DNA of 64,000 nucleotides, taken from Girardinichthys multiradiatus (Eukaryota > Chordata > Actinopteri > Cyprinodontiformes > Goodeidae). The DNA lies in NCBI RefSeq assembly GCF_021462225.1, contig NC_061798.1:24839320-24903319 (forward strand). The letters are read 5' to 3'. The translations under genes and the position numbers were made by a program. This document shows positions 33,501-43,657 of the stretch, piece by piece. How positions within the stretch are numbered: the first letter of the stretch is position 1; every line of letters begins with the position of its first letter. The notes below the pieces were generated by a model. That model had not been told where the DNA came from. It ran no database searches and was given only the letters and a program-made list of their open reading frames with translations.

Positions 33501-36500
33501 AAAATATTTTGCATGTACCAGATTTAAAAATGCAAATTCCATTAAGATGCAGTGACTGTAAAAAGTGACACAGAGAGAGGTTAAACACTTCGGAATAAAG
33601 AACTAAATGACAGAACGATAGTTCAGTATGAAATAGAAGTATTTAACATTTTCCCCAACATAGTCACCTGATTTACAAAAGTGCAAAGTATAATAATATC
33701 CATAAGACATTTGAATGTAACTGCATCTGGATCTGTGGGGTTGGACAAACCATGAACACCTTATACATGAAAGCAAAGCCATTCCAGATTCTATTAAGTC
33801 AGGAAATAAATTGTTCCTAAGCATAACACAAATTGTATTTATTGGAATTGAAAAAAATTGCCTATAATGTCAAATAATAATTACTTAGAAAGTCTCTAAT
33901 TATTAAGATTTTATTTTTTAACATTTCATTTAACATTTCCACCCCTTGATTTTTTGACATGATAACCCAACAGAAAGTAGTGCAAAATTATGAAATGGAA
34001 GAAAAATGGAACATGGTTTTCAAAGGTTTTACAAATGCAAATCTTAAAAGTATAGAGCACCTTCAGCCCTTGTTACTCCAAAATTAATTCCAGTATAACT
34101 AGAGGCCTTCAAAAGTCAGGTAAAGTAAAAAGAGTATGTATAATTTTTTATCACTGTAAATACAGCAGTCCTCTGAAGGTTTCAGAGATTTGTTAGAGAA
34201 AATATGTGAACAATTGCCATCATGAAGACAAAGTATCACAACAGACAGGTATTGGAAAATGTTTAGATCTTTAAAGTAAGTTTAGGTTATAATCGGATAT
34301 ATAATATTACCGGAGACCTTCAAAACAACAAAAAGGAAACAGGATGTCACAACTGCCATAACTGGCCTGTATGGAAAATGAAAACCATGGTTGAAATATT
34401 GTCATAACACGTCCAGTCTGTAGTTTGTCACCAGCCCCATCAACTATATGGAAGAGAGTGCTCAGGTGAAATGAGAACACACAGTATATTTTTTTTGTTT
34501 GAAAAATATTTAACTGGAGTTGGGCCTGGGATACATCTAAAATTGCAGGACATTAGCTCTCAAAGACTGGATTCTGAGACCCTTGGTTTAGATCAAGCTT
34601 TCAGATGAAAGCATATTTATGTATAAGAATGGCCTGGTCAAAATCAGACCTGAATACATGCCTGAACCACAAATAGGCCTTAAAATTGATAGTCATGAAA
34701 ACTTTATCCAGTTTGACCAAAATTAAGCTATTCTGCAAAGAATAGAATATCTCTAGATGTGCATAACTGGTAGAGACACATCCCAAAAACGTGCAGATGG
34801 TACTGCAATGATGGTTTTTTCTACAGTATTAACTCAGTGGGACTGAATATTGTGGATTTTGCAAAGCAATATAAATAATATAACCCCTAAGAGAATAAAT
34901 TAATTACTCTGAGACAACTTAACAGAGGGGATGTCTGTATTATGGAAATACTGTATATACCAGGCACAGTTCCAAGCAGCACCTTCTACTCTCTCCTCTT
35001 ACACTTATCTCATTTAAGCCCTCTCCTAGCACCATCTCAAAGGAGAGTACTGTTGCGATACAGACATCATCACATATCCTTGTTTTCTTTAGACATAACA
35101 CACTCAAGTACATAGACAAGCAGGTTACATATAGGTATCAGGTATACACCTACACTTTAAATCAGACAGTGGTATACTTTTACACCCACAGAGACAAACG
35201 CGCAGCGTCTGGTTTTGTTTACAGAAGTGTGTGAAACTCAAGAGTCCATCTTTCCAAAATACCAGTCGTGTGGTATTACCTCCTGTAGAGTGGTAAGCTG
35301 TTCCCTTCTAAATCCAACATGAGGAACAAATGTTGGTTTCCCTTGTATGAAACACACAGTCGAAGCACCAACTGTGTATACTTCCATGCTCGTGCCAAAT
35401 GAGCAAAGCACTGAGCCAAAAAATAAAGAAAAAGGCTGGAGAAACATGTTATTGGTTCAGAAGGATAAAGCCTGTCACTGTGCTCCAAAAGCCAGAAAAC
35501 TGGAATTTAAAACAATTTTTCACATTAAATAAGTGTTGAAATACAGTCTCGGGCATGCCTTGGAATATCATGTCAGGGCAGATTTCTTCTTAAAATCTGA
35601 AACTATGTGATATGTCCTTTACTATGTCCTTTACTTCCTTTTAGACCTTTTTTTCCTGAAAGCTGATGCAGAAACACTGTATATGTTATACATATAGATA
35701 TATAGATATATATCTATATATATTTCCTGCAAAAAAAAAAAGAATAACGAGGGAGACTTGGATTCTTTCCAATGCTGCATTTCAGTAGCGCATAGTTTGA
35801 TCTTACCAACCTGTTTTATGAGCAAGGCCAGGGAGTGACACCACTGCTGCATACCAGCTCTTTATTTAGGCTCAGTTCATTAATAATGTCAAACACTGCA
35901 GAGCCTAATGAGGGACCCATTCTCTACCCAACAACACCAATCTGATCTTCTCTCTATTTGTATCCCCCGCACCGCTACGATATTTGGCAAACTGCGGTCC
36001 AGACAGGGGTCTTAAACGCGCCACGTGGAACAATCCCTCACAAAGAAAGGGCAGTTCAATATAAAATTTGATTTTGTATTGCTCTGCTTTTTGTCTGACT
36101 CAGGCATGATCAATAAACAGTTACTAACTAAATAGAGTTTTAGAGAGAACAAGAACAGGCTCATGATAAGATCTGCTAACCTCTTTTGCAAATAAATCTA
36201 TCATGCTGTAAGGGCAGATAGGAATGAAGGTCTGCAAATGAACCCCAAGTGAAAGCATGGATGGGGAAATGTAAGTTAATTCTGACATTTTGGCTTTATT
36301 AAACTCTTACTGAACATATTATCTTGTAAACAAAACCAGACGGGGATGTAAAAGCAATAAGTGTGTCTCATAAGCTGAATCATGACTAGAGGTCTCTGAG
36401 GGTGATTGAAACACATTGACAGAAAATAATACCGTTTTTTTAAATAGTCAGTCAGTCAGTCATTTTCTACCACTAATTCCATAGTGGGTCACAGGGGAGC

Positions 36501-39500
36501 TGGTGCCTATCTCCAGCAGTCTATGGGCAAGAGGCAGGGTACACCCTGGACAGATTGCCAGTCCATTGCAGGGCAACACACAAACAACCATACACACACT
36601 CATTCATACACCTAAGGTCAATTTAGAGAGACCAATTAACCTAACAGGCATGTCTTTGGACTGTGGGAGGAAGCCGGAGTACCCGGTGAGAACCCACGCA
36701 TGCACGGGGAGAACATGCAAACTCCATGCAGAAAGACCCCAGGCTGGGAATTGAACCCAGGACCTTCTTGCTGCAAGGCAACAGTGCTACCAACTGCGCC
36801 ACCGTGCAGTTTTTTTAAATACTTTGAGAAAATAATAATGTGCATTTGTTATCAGTCCTCTTTACTGTAACCACCCTAAATAAAATCTGTTGCAACATGC
36901 TGTCTTCTGAAGTTGTTTTATCAGATATAAAACAATATCACTGGCTCTGAATATCTCACAGAGAATAGTTTGATCAATCATCCAGAAAAAGCAAGCATGT
37001 AACACTGTAAGCCTACAATAACATGGTTGTCCACCAAAAAGCAATAATCAGAGAAGTTGCAAAGAGGGCCATGGCAACTCTGGGGGAATACACACCATCC
37101 CAAATGAAATATGGTGGTGGCAGCATCATGCTGTGGGGGTTTTTGTAGGGATTGAAAAGCTGATCAAAATTTGTACAACGTATTGACTCTAGGGTTGATT
37201 GAAATGCTTCTCATTACATCAATTCAGTTTTAATGTGGTTCATTTTCTCTTGAGTGAGCCTATTGATTTGTGCAACAAAAGCGCTGTGGGGCCCACACAG
37301 CCTCATTGCAAGTCACTGTCCTTTCAGCACTATTCTGCTGAAGAAGCAGGGATAAAAAAGAGAAAAACCCCCCTCCCAAATTCATCCCCTCTGGTCTTTT
37401 GCCCGGCTGTGAATTAAAATCAACACAACTGGGGCCTGTTCATACCAGGCACCAACCTCTGAGCTTGGGGCCTTCCCGTACATTCGGCAAATTAAGGAAA
37501 TGAAAAAATCAATGATCCGCACCAACAACTTCACATTATCCTATTCACAATCGCAAACTCACAATGCTGAAACGGATCAGGGAGGTGTGTATGTGTCTGT
37601 TTGTGTGTGTATGATGGCAGAAATGGCAGAGTAATTATTATGAGATGTGGATAAACTCACCGGCTGAGTGACCCCGGTTTGTTGCGTCGTGGTCGCTGTC
37701 GCCCTGTTCACTGTCGCCGTGACCACTGTCTTTAGAACTGACAATGTCTGCTTCTTGAAATGCAGAACTAGAAAGAGGTCCGAGGAAAGAAGGGGGAGCA
37801 CAGACAGAGGACGAATGAACATGGTTGTGAGGATAAGGAACAGAAAGTGTGGAGGAGGATTAAATGAGAGGGCAAAAAGGCAGAGAGGAAGAATCAGAAG
37901 TCAACACTACGTTAATGCGGTCATGGTAGCGATCAAGGGCCTAAATTGGATGTTACACATGGCAAGTAATGAAATCCAGCATTAGGGCTTTAATAGACAC
38001 TGCTCTGTCACTTATGGAACTTGTGCCAAATTGAAGATGAATGTTATGGATATGTTGGGAACCGTGCAGGCTTTTAAAACCACAATTAACAATGTGGATA
38101 CTGATGGGTGTAGTGTTTAGTTCAGAGCCGAAGGCTATTTGGGGCCCTAAGCAGAATCTGATTCAGAACTCTCCCAAATACCACCAGTCACCACATCCAA
38201 AAAATAGCCCTTTTTGTACATAATCCATGTTCAAAGGTTTTGGGCATTATATATCTATAAACAATTTATCTTTACTGTAACAGCTTAGATGGCTGTACGA
38301 TATAGACATCACAGTTTAACTCAGAAAAAAAAAGACTTTTCACTCTGACTACAGTGATTTACAAAAAATATTTGACATATTGAAGATCACAAGTTTTGTT
38401 TTGCATGATTACTCCTTATGCATCACTTGTAAATCAATACATATATATATACACATACATACACACACATATACACATATGTATACACTTATATATACAT
38501 GTATATATATACTCAAGAAACTGACTTGTTTAAACGTTCTGGTGCTTGTGGGTGTGTCCCTGTAGGTTTTGTAGTCCCAGAGCAGTAGCTTAAATTGTTT
38601 ATGCTTTGGGTTGGTTCCAGTTCATGTTAGCATCCAAGTTAGCATCCAATTTGCCACTCAGATTCAATTCCACTGCATTTAACACATCTAGACCAGCTTT
38701 GATCTCCTCGCGCTTGAAATCTAAAATACTTAGTATGGAGAAAGTTGAACTCCACTATTTTATGCTTTTTTTAGTTTGTAGTACATATAGCACATTTTTT
38801 GATTTATGAAACCTGTATTTGGGAAAACGGAATAAGGCACACATTTAAAACTTTTTTTGGTTTTTCACCATTTTTAATGGGGTCCACCTAAGAATGTATA
38901 TGCATTAATGGCAGATTACTGAATTAAAGTTTGTTTTTTTAGGAAGGGGTGGGTCTGACATCACCTTAACAAAAGAAACATTTTTTCACAAACTGAATAA
39001 AGGTTTCACAAATCACAAACAGTATTTTTATAAAATCTGTCATTGGTGTAGAATAATTCTGGCAAAGCTTGACCTGTTTAGGTGGTGTAGTTTTCAATAT
39101 GGACACCATATGAGGGGCTCTCAAGAATAAAAAAGCCTTAAATTACTCTATTTTAGGTTTTCACCAAACTAATCAAGCTTTAAAGCTCGGAAATGTATTG
39201 TACATAATCAGCCATTTGCGTCAAATAATTGTGTCAAAGTTTGACCTGTCAGTGTGCTGAGCTCCATATAAGAAGCTCTAAAACAAAAATGTCTCTAAAA
39301 ATTGCCCTACTTTCAGTTTGTAAATACTGAAACAGAGACAAACTATGTTCTACAGAATACGTAATGATCTTATTATGAAATTGTTCAAATTGGACCATTC
39401 TAAGTAATCAATGTTTGAACTTGATTATATTAAAGTCAGTCCAGAGTCATTAAATGCAGAGAAATAGCCATTTGGGCAAGTGTTGAATTTTGAAGGTTCA

Positions 39501-42500
39501 AATTGGATACTAACTTTAGTGTCATGAAGAAACTGTGGATCAGTGACAGCCATCTGAATGTTGAAGGTCCTCTGATTGTGGATGATGGTGACTAGGTTAC
39601 GATGACATGGATGAATGTGTGTGCATGCATCACATCGTGTGCTATTCACTACCTGTTGACACGCCTGGGTCTGTCCACCAGATAGCTGAGTTCTGCTCGT
39701 TGGTGTTTAGTCTGGAAAGCCCACAGAAACACACATGTGATCACAACCAAAACCAAACAGGCAAATGATACAAATGCAAAATCATAGATCACGACTATAA
39801 TGACAGAATGTGGAACTGAGTCAGGAAAAGCTGTGGTGGCGCCAGGTGTGTTACCGACGATGTGTACATCCACTTGGTGAGTGAGTCGGCGAGAAGAGAG
39901 CAAGGGATGAGGTGGGGGGAGTAGATTAGGGAGGGGACTGAATGCGTAAATGATTGAGACGCCTGATGCTGAAACTGAACAACCTTTGTTCACGGTGCTG
40001 CCGTGCTGGGTCCTGCACAGAATACTTAATACACAGAAGAGCAGGGATGTGTCTGGTCTGACTCAAGCTACACAGCAATCAACAGAAAAAGCCCCCAATT
40101 CCATGAACAGTTTGCACGAGTGGTGGCACTTGAGCCTTATATGTCAAAACACTTTTTAGGCATTAATTTTAGAGGAGAAATGACAAGCTTTGGTCTGTTG
40201 CAACAGTTTTTAATATATATTAATATTTTGAATCTATGTCACTCACTCCAGGCCCCGCTTTAAAACCATATAAGGATCATTTATAGGTCACAGATTGGGA
40301 GAGTTTGAGCATCTAAAATCTGCAGATATTCCTGATAGTTGTTGCATGTTTGGCAGGTTGTTCCAAAATATCTTTTTTTTTTTTATCAACTTACATTTCA
40401 AGTGGCTTCATAGCCATATACCTAAAGAAAACTCATATTACAATGGCTTTTAGTTTTCTGTGTGCCCACCCCAACATTATTAGTGGTCCCCATCTGGCCT
40501 GCCCTTGCAAAACCATTATGGATAGGCCCCTGGAAAAACCTGAGCTTGTATCCTTTTCTGCATCAAATGTGCTTCCCCAACAAAAACATGCTGTTGCATT
40601 ATTTCTGATACATCGATCAAATATATAATAATTTTGTTGTAATGCTGCACAAAACTAAACTGATTTTATTTAGGTAAAAAGCAAACCCATGTCCAAATCT
40701 ACACTCTCACTTGTAGTTTATATTGTTAAAAATAGAAAACACATTAAATAAACAGTAATTTCAGATTTATAGGTCTAAAGATAAAATTCCTCTTGCAATC
40801 AGGGTTTTTAGCATGGTATATAAAGGTTAATACATCAGTCTATTGTATTCTAAATTGCCATATAAGGTTTAACAATTGTCATCTCCAGTCACCATTGGGC
40901 ATACCAATGATTAAAGGCTACTGAGCAAAGTCAATAGCAGAGCTTATTTCAAAGACTTTTACTTTGCTTGAATTTTTTTAACGTACTTTGACCGAAAGCA
41001 GACGCAGTTAGGAAAGATTAACACGTTTAAAATGCTGTTTTTCACACTTTTAATACATTTTACGCATGGGTGTAAGGTTGATCCTGAGGTCACATTATTT
41101 GCTTTCTTACCTCACTGGATAGAATGCTGCCGTTAGATATAATGTCCGGTTGCTGATCACTGTAGCCGGTGACTATGGCGCCGCAGGGGTTGGTGTGATC
41201 CGCGTCGTTGCTGCGGGAGGGACTGCACGGCTTAAGGAACATCAGATCCGTCTTGGCGGACTCCGGTGTCAGACACACCTGGTAGCAGTAGGAGTTCTGG
41301 TTCTGGTGGTGATGAGAGCCGAACCCGCCTCCCACGCTCCCCACCCCAGACTCCTCAACTGGCACCTGCCCGACGGGTCCAACCCCCGTGGTCACGTTGG
41401 TGCTCTGAACCAGCATGATGTCGGATTTGCTCAGCTTTTTCTGCTTCCTGCCGCGACTCTGCCTGCTGCAGCAGGAGCCACAACACAGGCAGCAATCGCC
41501 GGCCAGCAGGCACGTGTACAGGTTGAGCTTCTTGTCCTTTTGACAACGCACAGCCAGCACGATCATGGCCAGGAGGAATATAAAGGACACGGATCCCAGG
41601 GCAATGATGAGAATCAGAGTGAGATCAAGGGAAGTCTCTTTAGCCTTGGAAGCCGAGCCGCGGTCCCCACTGCGGCCCTCCACCACGCTGTCCACTAGTA
41701 TTACGCTCACACTGGCGGAGGAGGAAAGAGGGGGCTGCCCGTGGTCTCTCACCTCTATCAGCAGGTCGTAAAAGCCCTGTGGGTCCCGCTTAGGGGAGAT
41801 CCTGCGAGCCGTTCTCAGCTCTCCTGTCCTCCAGTCCATGCGAAACATTCCCATCTCGTTGCCCCGCAGGATGCTGTAGGACAGCCGTGCGTTTTCGCCA
41901 TCATCTGCGTCCATGGCCACGATGCGCGTGACCAGGTATCCAGGTTCCGCAGAGCGCGGCAGGTGTTCTTTGGCTGTACCGTTTTTACCTATAGGAGCTA
42001 TGACACTGGGGGCGTTATCATTTTGGTCGACTATTATCACGTTAACAGTTGCATTAGAAAACAGCTCGACAGGACCTGAGTCCTTAGCCTGGACCATGAA
42101 GTTGAACTCTTTCAGCTGTTCGTAATCGAAAGAGCGCAGTGCGTAAAGGTAGCCGGTGTCTTGGTTTATGGAGACATACGTGTCTACAGACATGCCTTGG
42201 ATGTCACACTCCAATATGGAGTAGGTAATTAGAGCATTTTGTCCTATATCAGGGTCCAAGGCGCTCACTGCGTGAATGAAAGCGCCAGGTACGTTGTTTT
42301 CAGTCACATACACATCATAAATAGCCTGCGTAAAACGGGGCGCGTTGTCGTTCTCGTCTGAGACATGCACCTTTATGGATTTGCTGGTTGCCAGCGAGGG
42401 CTGACCTTTATCTTTGGCCACCACAGTGATGGTGTATGAGTCCGTGTTCTCTCTGTCCAGCAAGCCGTCCGTCACAATGGTGTAGTAGTTTTTAAACGAC

Positions 42501-43657
42501 GACTTCAGCTTGAAGGGGACGTCACCAAGGATCTCACAGCTCATCTGACCGTTCTCACCAGAGTCTCGGTCCGAGACGCTGAAAAGGGCAATGACGGTGC
42601 CCGGTGCGTCTTGCTCACTCACAGACTCAGTTACGGTGCTGAAGCCGATCTCCGGCGTGTTGTCATTCACATCCACGAGTTTAACCAGCACTTTGCAGTG
42701 CGCAGGGACGGCGTTGGCTCCCAGATCTTTCGCCTGGACGTTGATCTGGTGCGTATTGCTCTCTTCATAGTCCACTTCGCTCGCCACTTCTATTCTGCCT
42801 GTTCTGGCGTCGATATTGAACAAGTCCTTTATCCGTGGGGTGTTGTGGCTGCTGAAGGAATAAACTATTTCTCCGTTTAGTCCCTCGTCTACATCTGAGG
42901 CGTTGAGCTGGATGACTAGAGTCCCCACGGGTGAGTTTTCCCGCAGATTAACCGTGTATACAGACTCATCGAACGTGGGAGCGTTGTCATTAGAGTCCAG
43001 AACTTTAACGACCAAGAGAGCCGTTCCTGTCCGCTGCGGGAGTCCCCCGTCCACAGCCGTCAGCACATACCGGTGAACCGCCTGCTGCTCCCTGTCCAGC
43101 GGCTTCTCCAGCACCAGCTCCGCAAATTTGGTCCCGTCGCTCTGCGTCTGTACGTCGAGGTAAAAATAGTTATTGTTGGTTATAGCATACGTGCTGAGTG
43201 CGTTGGTGCCAACGTCGGGGTCGAAGGCATTCTCCACCGGGAAACGTGTCCCGGGTATGGCACTCTCAGATATTTCCACGGAAATGTCAGTCTCCGGGAA
43301 GCTGGGCGGATTGTCGTTGATATCCGTCACCTCAATCTCCACGCGGAAGAGCTCCAGTGGGTTCTCCAAAAACGCCTCCAGGTGCAGCAGGCACGGGATA
43401 GTCTGCTTGCAGATTTTCTCCCGATCTATTTTCTCCTTTACAAACAGCGCGCCGTTCTCCAAGTTCACCTCCAGATAAAGTGTCCGCGAATTTGGCACCG
43501 TCTGGAACCGGCGAGCGGAAAGTTTGGTGATGTCTAAGCCTAAATCTTCTGCGATATTCCCAACCACGGTGCCAGGTTCTTGCTCTTCTGGCACGGAGTA
43601 GTGCAGCTGACATAGAGCTCCATTCAGAATGGAGAGCAGGAGTATAAACCAAATCAT
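18528..43657 (-). CDS. pcdh10: Protocadherin-10 (delta-2 protocadherin), five coding exons
   Basis: Spliced gene; coding segments are 41111-43657, 39653-39711, 37661-37767, 21957-22334 and 18528-18547, 3111 nt in all, about 1036 residues plus stop. Every junction is GT-AG and the phases fit. The product is a single-pass neuronal adhesion protein: signal peptide, six cadherin repeats with calcium-binding DxNDN motifs, membrane helix, long cytoplasmic tail. The tail carries GHSDRCWMP, YRSNLHVPGMD and FSTFGK, characteristic of PCDH10. FSTFGK fits the WIRS consensus by which such receptors bind the WAVE regulatory complex (family knowledge). Mammalian PCDH10 is about 1040 residues with the same layout and the same RKRIC end. 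The start at 43657 puts a hydrophobic signal peptide directly after Met and has a purine at -3. An in-frame ATG at 43684 would add nine polar residues in a poorer context. Fish carry two co-orthologues (pcdh10a, pcdh10b); I cannot tell which this is. Confidence 0.95.
19858..21451. mobile_element. DNA transposon relic with about 200-bp terminal inverted repeats, in pcdh10 intron 4
   Basis: The left end (19858-20050, containing ctcaataaatgagaat and gatgattatggcttacag) is the approximate reverse complement of the right end (21250-21451, containing ctgtaaaccatgatcat and aacttattgagatt). Similar ends, with AATAAATTAGAATAT cores, are common fish repeats. No open transposase remains inside. A SINE-like unit has inserted at 20458-20775. 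The superfamily cannot be fixed by eye. Confidence 0.55.
20458..20775 (-). repeat. Degenerate tRNA-derived SINE-like repeat (family A)
   Basis: Runs from ttatccattaattttcta to ctgcaaagcagcagtgctaa, a diverged copy of the unit at 36446-36812 (shared ggttggtgcc, cagtccatcacaggg, ggattatgggagaaac, ccttcttgctgcaaagcagc). The tRNA-like head is at the high-coordinate end, so it reads on the minus strand. It sits inside the transposon relic at 19858-21451 and is therefore younger than that element. Confidence 0.6.
21892..21956 (-). CDS. pcdh10: Alternative pcdh10 C-terminus by read-through of the exon 4 donor
   Basis: Without splicing at 21956 the frame stays open for 21 residues after PTFL (CEYQYETSLGPYDFGLVQYRN) to a TAA at 21892-21894, giving about 1051 residues instead of 1036. 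The added tail is tyrosine-rich (four Tyr) and lacks the basic RKRIC end. It could be a genuine retained-intron isoform or simply unconstrained intronic sequence. The window cannot separate these. Confidence 0.5.
21957..22334 (-). CDS. pcdh10: pcdh10 exon 4 (distal tail, CM1/CM2-type motifs and WIRS-like motif)
   Basis: Begins after ctctgcag and completes the glycine codon. It encodes ADLFSNCTEECKALGHSDRC and onwards, including GHSDRCWMPSFVPSDGR, DYRSNLHVPGMD, a Ser/Thr-rich stretch, RSFSTFGKDG, a His/Gln-rich insert (HHSLQNHLHQQQ) and TLERKEYDRG..PYKPTFL. The His/Gln insert is longer than in mammals as far as I recall. CTCT followed by gtgagt at 21951-21956 is a strong donor exactly where mammalian PCDH10 leaves this exon (PYL, then TRKRIC). 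Spliced to 18547, it gives ..PTFLSRKRIC. Confidence 0.92.
23446..24775 (+). mobile_element. Degenerate L2-clade LINE fragment with deleted RT core
   Basis: Plus-strand frames, broken by frameshifts and stops, read as the endonuclease-RT linker and reverse transcriptase of a fish L2-like LINE. SLQEVVSHLMPTGSLDDAIP and a following VGPSVLALVNSSFSSGVVPE occur at 23735-23890. MKAWMALIFLKLNEEKTEVV and HAFVTTHLYYCNTLYKGLSD occur at 24262-24597. The block that should hold the YADD active site (about 24010-24240) is missing or scrambled, so the copy is dead. It is antisense to pcdh10. Confidence 0.7.
24850..24918 (-). repeat. Head fragment of SINE-like family A
   Basis: ggcaaagcaacagtactaacaactctgccgccatgcagcc resembles the tRNA-like head of the 36446-36812 unit (ggcaacagtgctaccaactgcgccaccgtgcag). 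Only about 70 bp remain. It directly follows the L2 fragment. Confidence 0.45.
26744..27407. mobile_element. hAT-like MITE with 8-bp target duplication, itself interrupted
   Basis: Ends are cagtggtgtcc and ggacacctctg, imperfect inverted repeats of a common teleost hAT non-autonomous family. Flanks are atcttaac and atctaaac, an 8-bp target duplication with one mismatch, as expected for hAT. Body motifs gtcctcaaggac, gcatgttttagatgt and cctgcaggacaccaggagtt fit. A further segment (26973-27385) splits it near its right end. Confidence 0.6.
26973..27385. mobile_element. Unclassified insertion with short inverted ends, inside the hAT-like MITE
   Basis: Ends read tggaagactcac (26984) and gtgagtctttcca (to 27384), inverted apart from one extra base. 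Flanking gtttaaatg and gttgaaatg may be a 9-bp target duplication with one mismatch. Two AATAAA motifs lie near the right end (27321-27342). It could be a small DNA element or a divergent solo LTR. I do not recognise the family. Confidence 0.35.
28228..28348 (-). repeat. L2-type LINE 3' tail fragment
   Basis: Reverse complement of the LINE tail at 57030-57150: shared landmarks are gcgccaattcacaacacatg, ctcaaggcacttcacaa and cctaaccattgaacagtgcag. The ttcaattcag start corresponds to the TTGAA-rich LINE terminus. Only about 120 bp remain. Confidence 0.6.
31310..31511 (-). repeat. tRNA-derived SINE-like repeat (family B)
   Basis: The reverse strand begins ggcgactgtggttcagtagg (A-box-like) and continues to gtgggttcgattcc (B-box-like). 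It ends in the widespread fish motif ccatttaccatttatc. A second copy in the opposite orientation is at 60790-61040. The tRNA-like head cannot fold as a complete cloverleaf by eye, so it is a repeat, not a tRNA gene. Confidence 0.65.
32200..32970. promoter_or_regulatory. Candidate conserved non-coding block in intron 3
   Basis: A repeat-poor stretch with balanced composition, unlike the AT-rich surroundings. It includes tgtcacggctgttgttcgca, cctttgataattgatatgca and tccctttgatttaagatgac, with several TCF/homeobox-like cores. No reading frame of note. Proposed only as a possible enhancer of the host gene. Confidence 0.2.
33940..34860 (+). mobile_element. Tc1-like transposon relic
   Basis: Carries diagnostic fragments of the fish Tc1-like family in order: gaacatggttttcaaa (left-end region), gagatttgttagagaaaata, catcatgaagacaaag, aagaatggcctggtcaaaat (from the D..E catalytic segment), gctattctgcaaagaa, tctagatgtgcataactggt, and actcagtgggactgaata. 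Many stops and a central deletion mean no transposase remains. Confidence 0.55.
35640..35730. repeat. AT-rich simple sequence (TATAGA)n/(TA)n
   Basis: catatagatatatagatata and following (TA) units form a short imperfect palindromic microsatellite, followed by an 11-A run at 35731-35741. Nothing else is visible. Confidence 0.6.
35860..36070. promoter_or_regulatory. Candidate conserved non-coding element in intron 3
   Basis: Non-repetitive with unusually balanced GC for this intron. It contains ctcagttcattaataatgtc and ccgctacgatatttggcaaa and an E-box-like cacgtg. No reading frame. Regulatory role is inference from composition and position inside a developmental gene. Confidence 0.2.
36446..36812 (-). 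repeat. tRNA-derived SINE-like repeat (family A), best copy
   Basis: On the minus strand the unit starts ctgcacggtggcgcagttgg (A-box-like) and continues through cctgggttcaattccc (B-box-like), catgttctccccgtgcatgc and gtccaaagacatgcc to actgactgactg. About 367 bp. It is one of the most abundant teleost interspersed repeats; other copies here are 20458-20775, 57336-57607 and fragments at 24850 and 60575. The (GTCA)n end at 36448-36460 is its tail. Confidence 0.7.
36880..37200 (+). mobile_element. Tc1-like transposon fragment
   Basis: Contains ctgaatatctcacagagaat, aacatggttgtccaccaaaa, gccatggcaactctggggga and ggtggtggcagcatcatgct in transposase order. These are diagnostic pieces of the same Tc1-like family as 46029-47265, heavily deleted. 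No reading frame. Confidence 0.6.
37240..37560. promoter_or_regulatory. Candidate conserved non-coding block just upstream of exon 3's far side
   Basis: Repeat-free stretch at the low-coordinate side of exon 3, with gcccggctgtgaattaaaat and gtacattcggcaaattaagg and no coding potential. It is adjacent to exon 3 on its downstream (intron 3) side. Could hold splicing or transcriptional control sequence. Weak evidence. Confidence 0.15.
37661..37767 (-). CDS. pcdh10: pcdh10 exon 3 (cytoplasmic tail)
   Basis: A 107-nt exon between the acceptor ctttctag and the donor gtgagt. It completes the split serine, then encodes SAFQEADIVSSKDSGHG and an acidic run, DSEQGDSDHDATNRGHSA, ending with one base of a glycine codon. 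The acidic SKDSGHGDSEQGDSDHDATNR segment is a signature of PCDH10 tails. The short host exon lies amid an otherwise unremarkable intronic region. Intron 2 is about 1.9 kb. Confidence 0.93.
38434..38516. repeat. Mixed (TA)n/(CA)n microsatellite in pcdh10 intron 2
   Basis: Alternating atatatatacacatac, acacacacat and tacatgtatatatata tracts over about 80 bp. Likely length-polymorphic. Not coding. Confidence 0.8.
39653..39711 (-). CDS. pcdh10: pcdh10 exon 2 (cytoplasmic tail)
   Basis: A 59-nt exon preceded by gctttccag and followed by gtagtg. It continues the phase-0 junction after SSE with TKHQRAELSYLVDRPRRVN and ends with two bases (AG) of a split serine codon. The peptide matches the TKHQRAELSYLVDRPRRVN stretch of vertebrate PCDH10, which confirms assignment and frame. 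Intron 1 is about 1.4 kb (39712-41110). Confidence 0.93.
39712..41110 (-). other. pcdh10 intron 1
   Basis: Donor gtaaga at 41110 and acceptor ttccag ending at 39712. AT-rich, with a short A/T run near 40371-40384. No repeat family recognised and no other gene. Confidence 0.85.
41090..41110 (-). other. pcdh10: Read-through extension of pcdh10 exon 1 (short isoform end)
   Basis: If the exon 1 donor is not used, the frame continues for six codons (VRKQIM) to a TGA at 41090-41092. The product would be about 855 residues: complete ectodomain and membrane helix but without the tail motifs GHSDRCWMP and FSTFGK. Short forms ending in intron 1 sequence are known for delta-2 protocadherins. Whether this transcript exists here is inference. 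Confidence 0.4.
41111..43657 (-). CDS. pcdh10: pcdh10 exon 1: signal peptide, EC1-EC6, transmembrane segment, proximal tail
   Basis: This exon gives 849 codons. Residues 1-16 form a signal peptide (MIWFILLLSILNGALC), with the mature protein starting QLHYSV. Cadherin repeats lie at about 17-122, 123-231, 232-339, 340-444, 445-554 and 555-658. Linkers carry DINDNPP, DSNDNAP, DVNDNTP, DENDNAP and DQNDNAP, and LDRE-type motifs recur within repeats. The membrane helix is about 675-705 (LILIIALGSVSFIFLLAMIV). A cysteine-rich juxtamembrane stretch and KLSKSDIMLVQSTNV follow. Encoding the whole ectodomain and membrane segment in one exon is the hallmark of delta and clustered protocadherins. The exon ends at SSE before the donor gtaaga. 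It is visibly richer in GC and CpG than its surroundings. Confidence 0.96.

Larger units (their letters stand above)
22335..37660 (-). other. pcdh10 intron 3 (15.3 kb)
   Basis: Bounded by donor gtgagt at 37660 and acceptor ctgcag ending at 22335. It contains an antisense L2 fragment (23446-24775), a nested DNA-transposon stack (26408-28115), an L2 tail, SINE-like units and Tc1 relics, all listed separately. The stretches 24920-26400, 28350-31300, 31520-33930 and 34860-36440 hold no gene or recognisable repeat; parts of them look like candidate conserved non-coding sequence. Confidence 0.85.

Noticed and set aside
36446..36812. Short frames encoding AGKTQTTIHTLIHTP-like peptides
   Set aside because: Frames lie entirely inside a high-copy SINE-like repeat.
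41150..41698. A long plus-strand frame opposite pcdh10 exon 1
   Set aside because: It is the antisense shadow of a GC-rich coding exon. The peptide has no domain.
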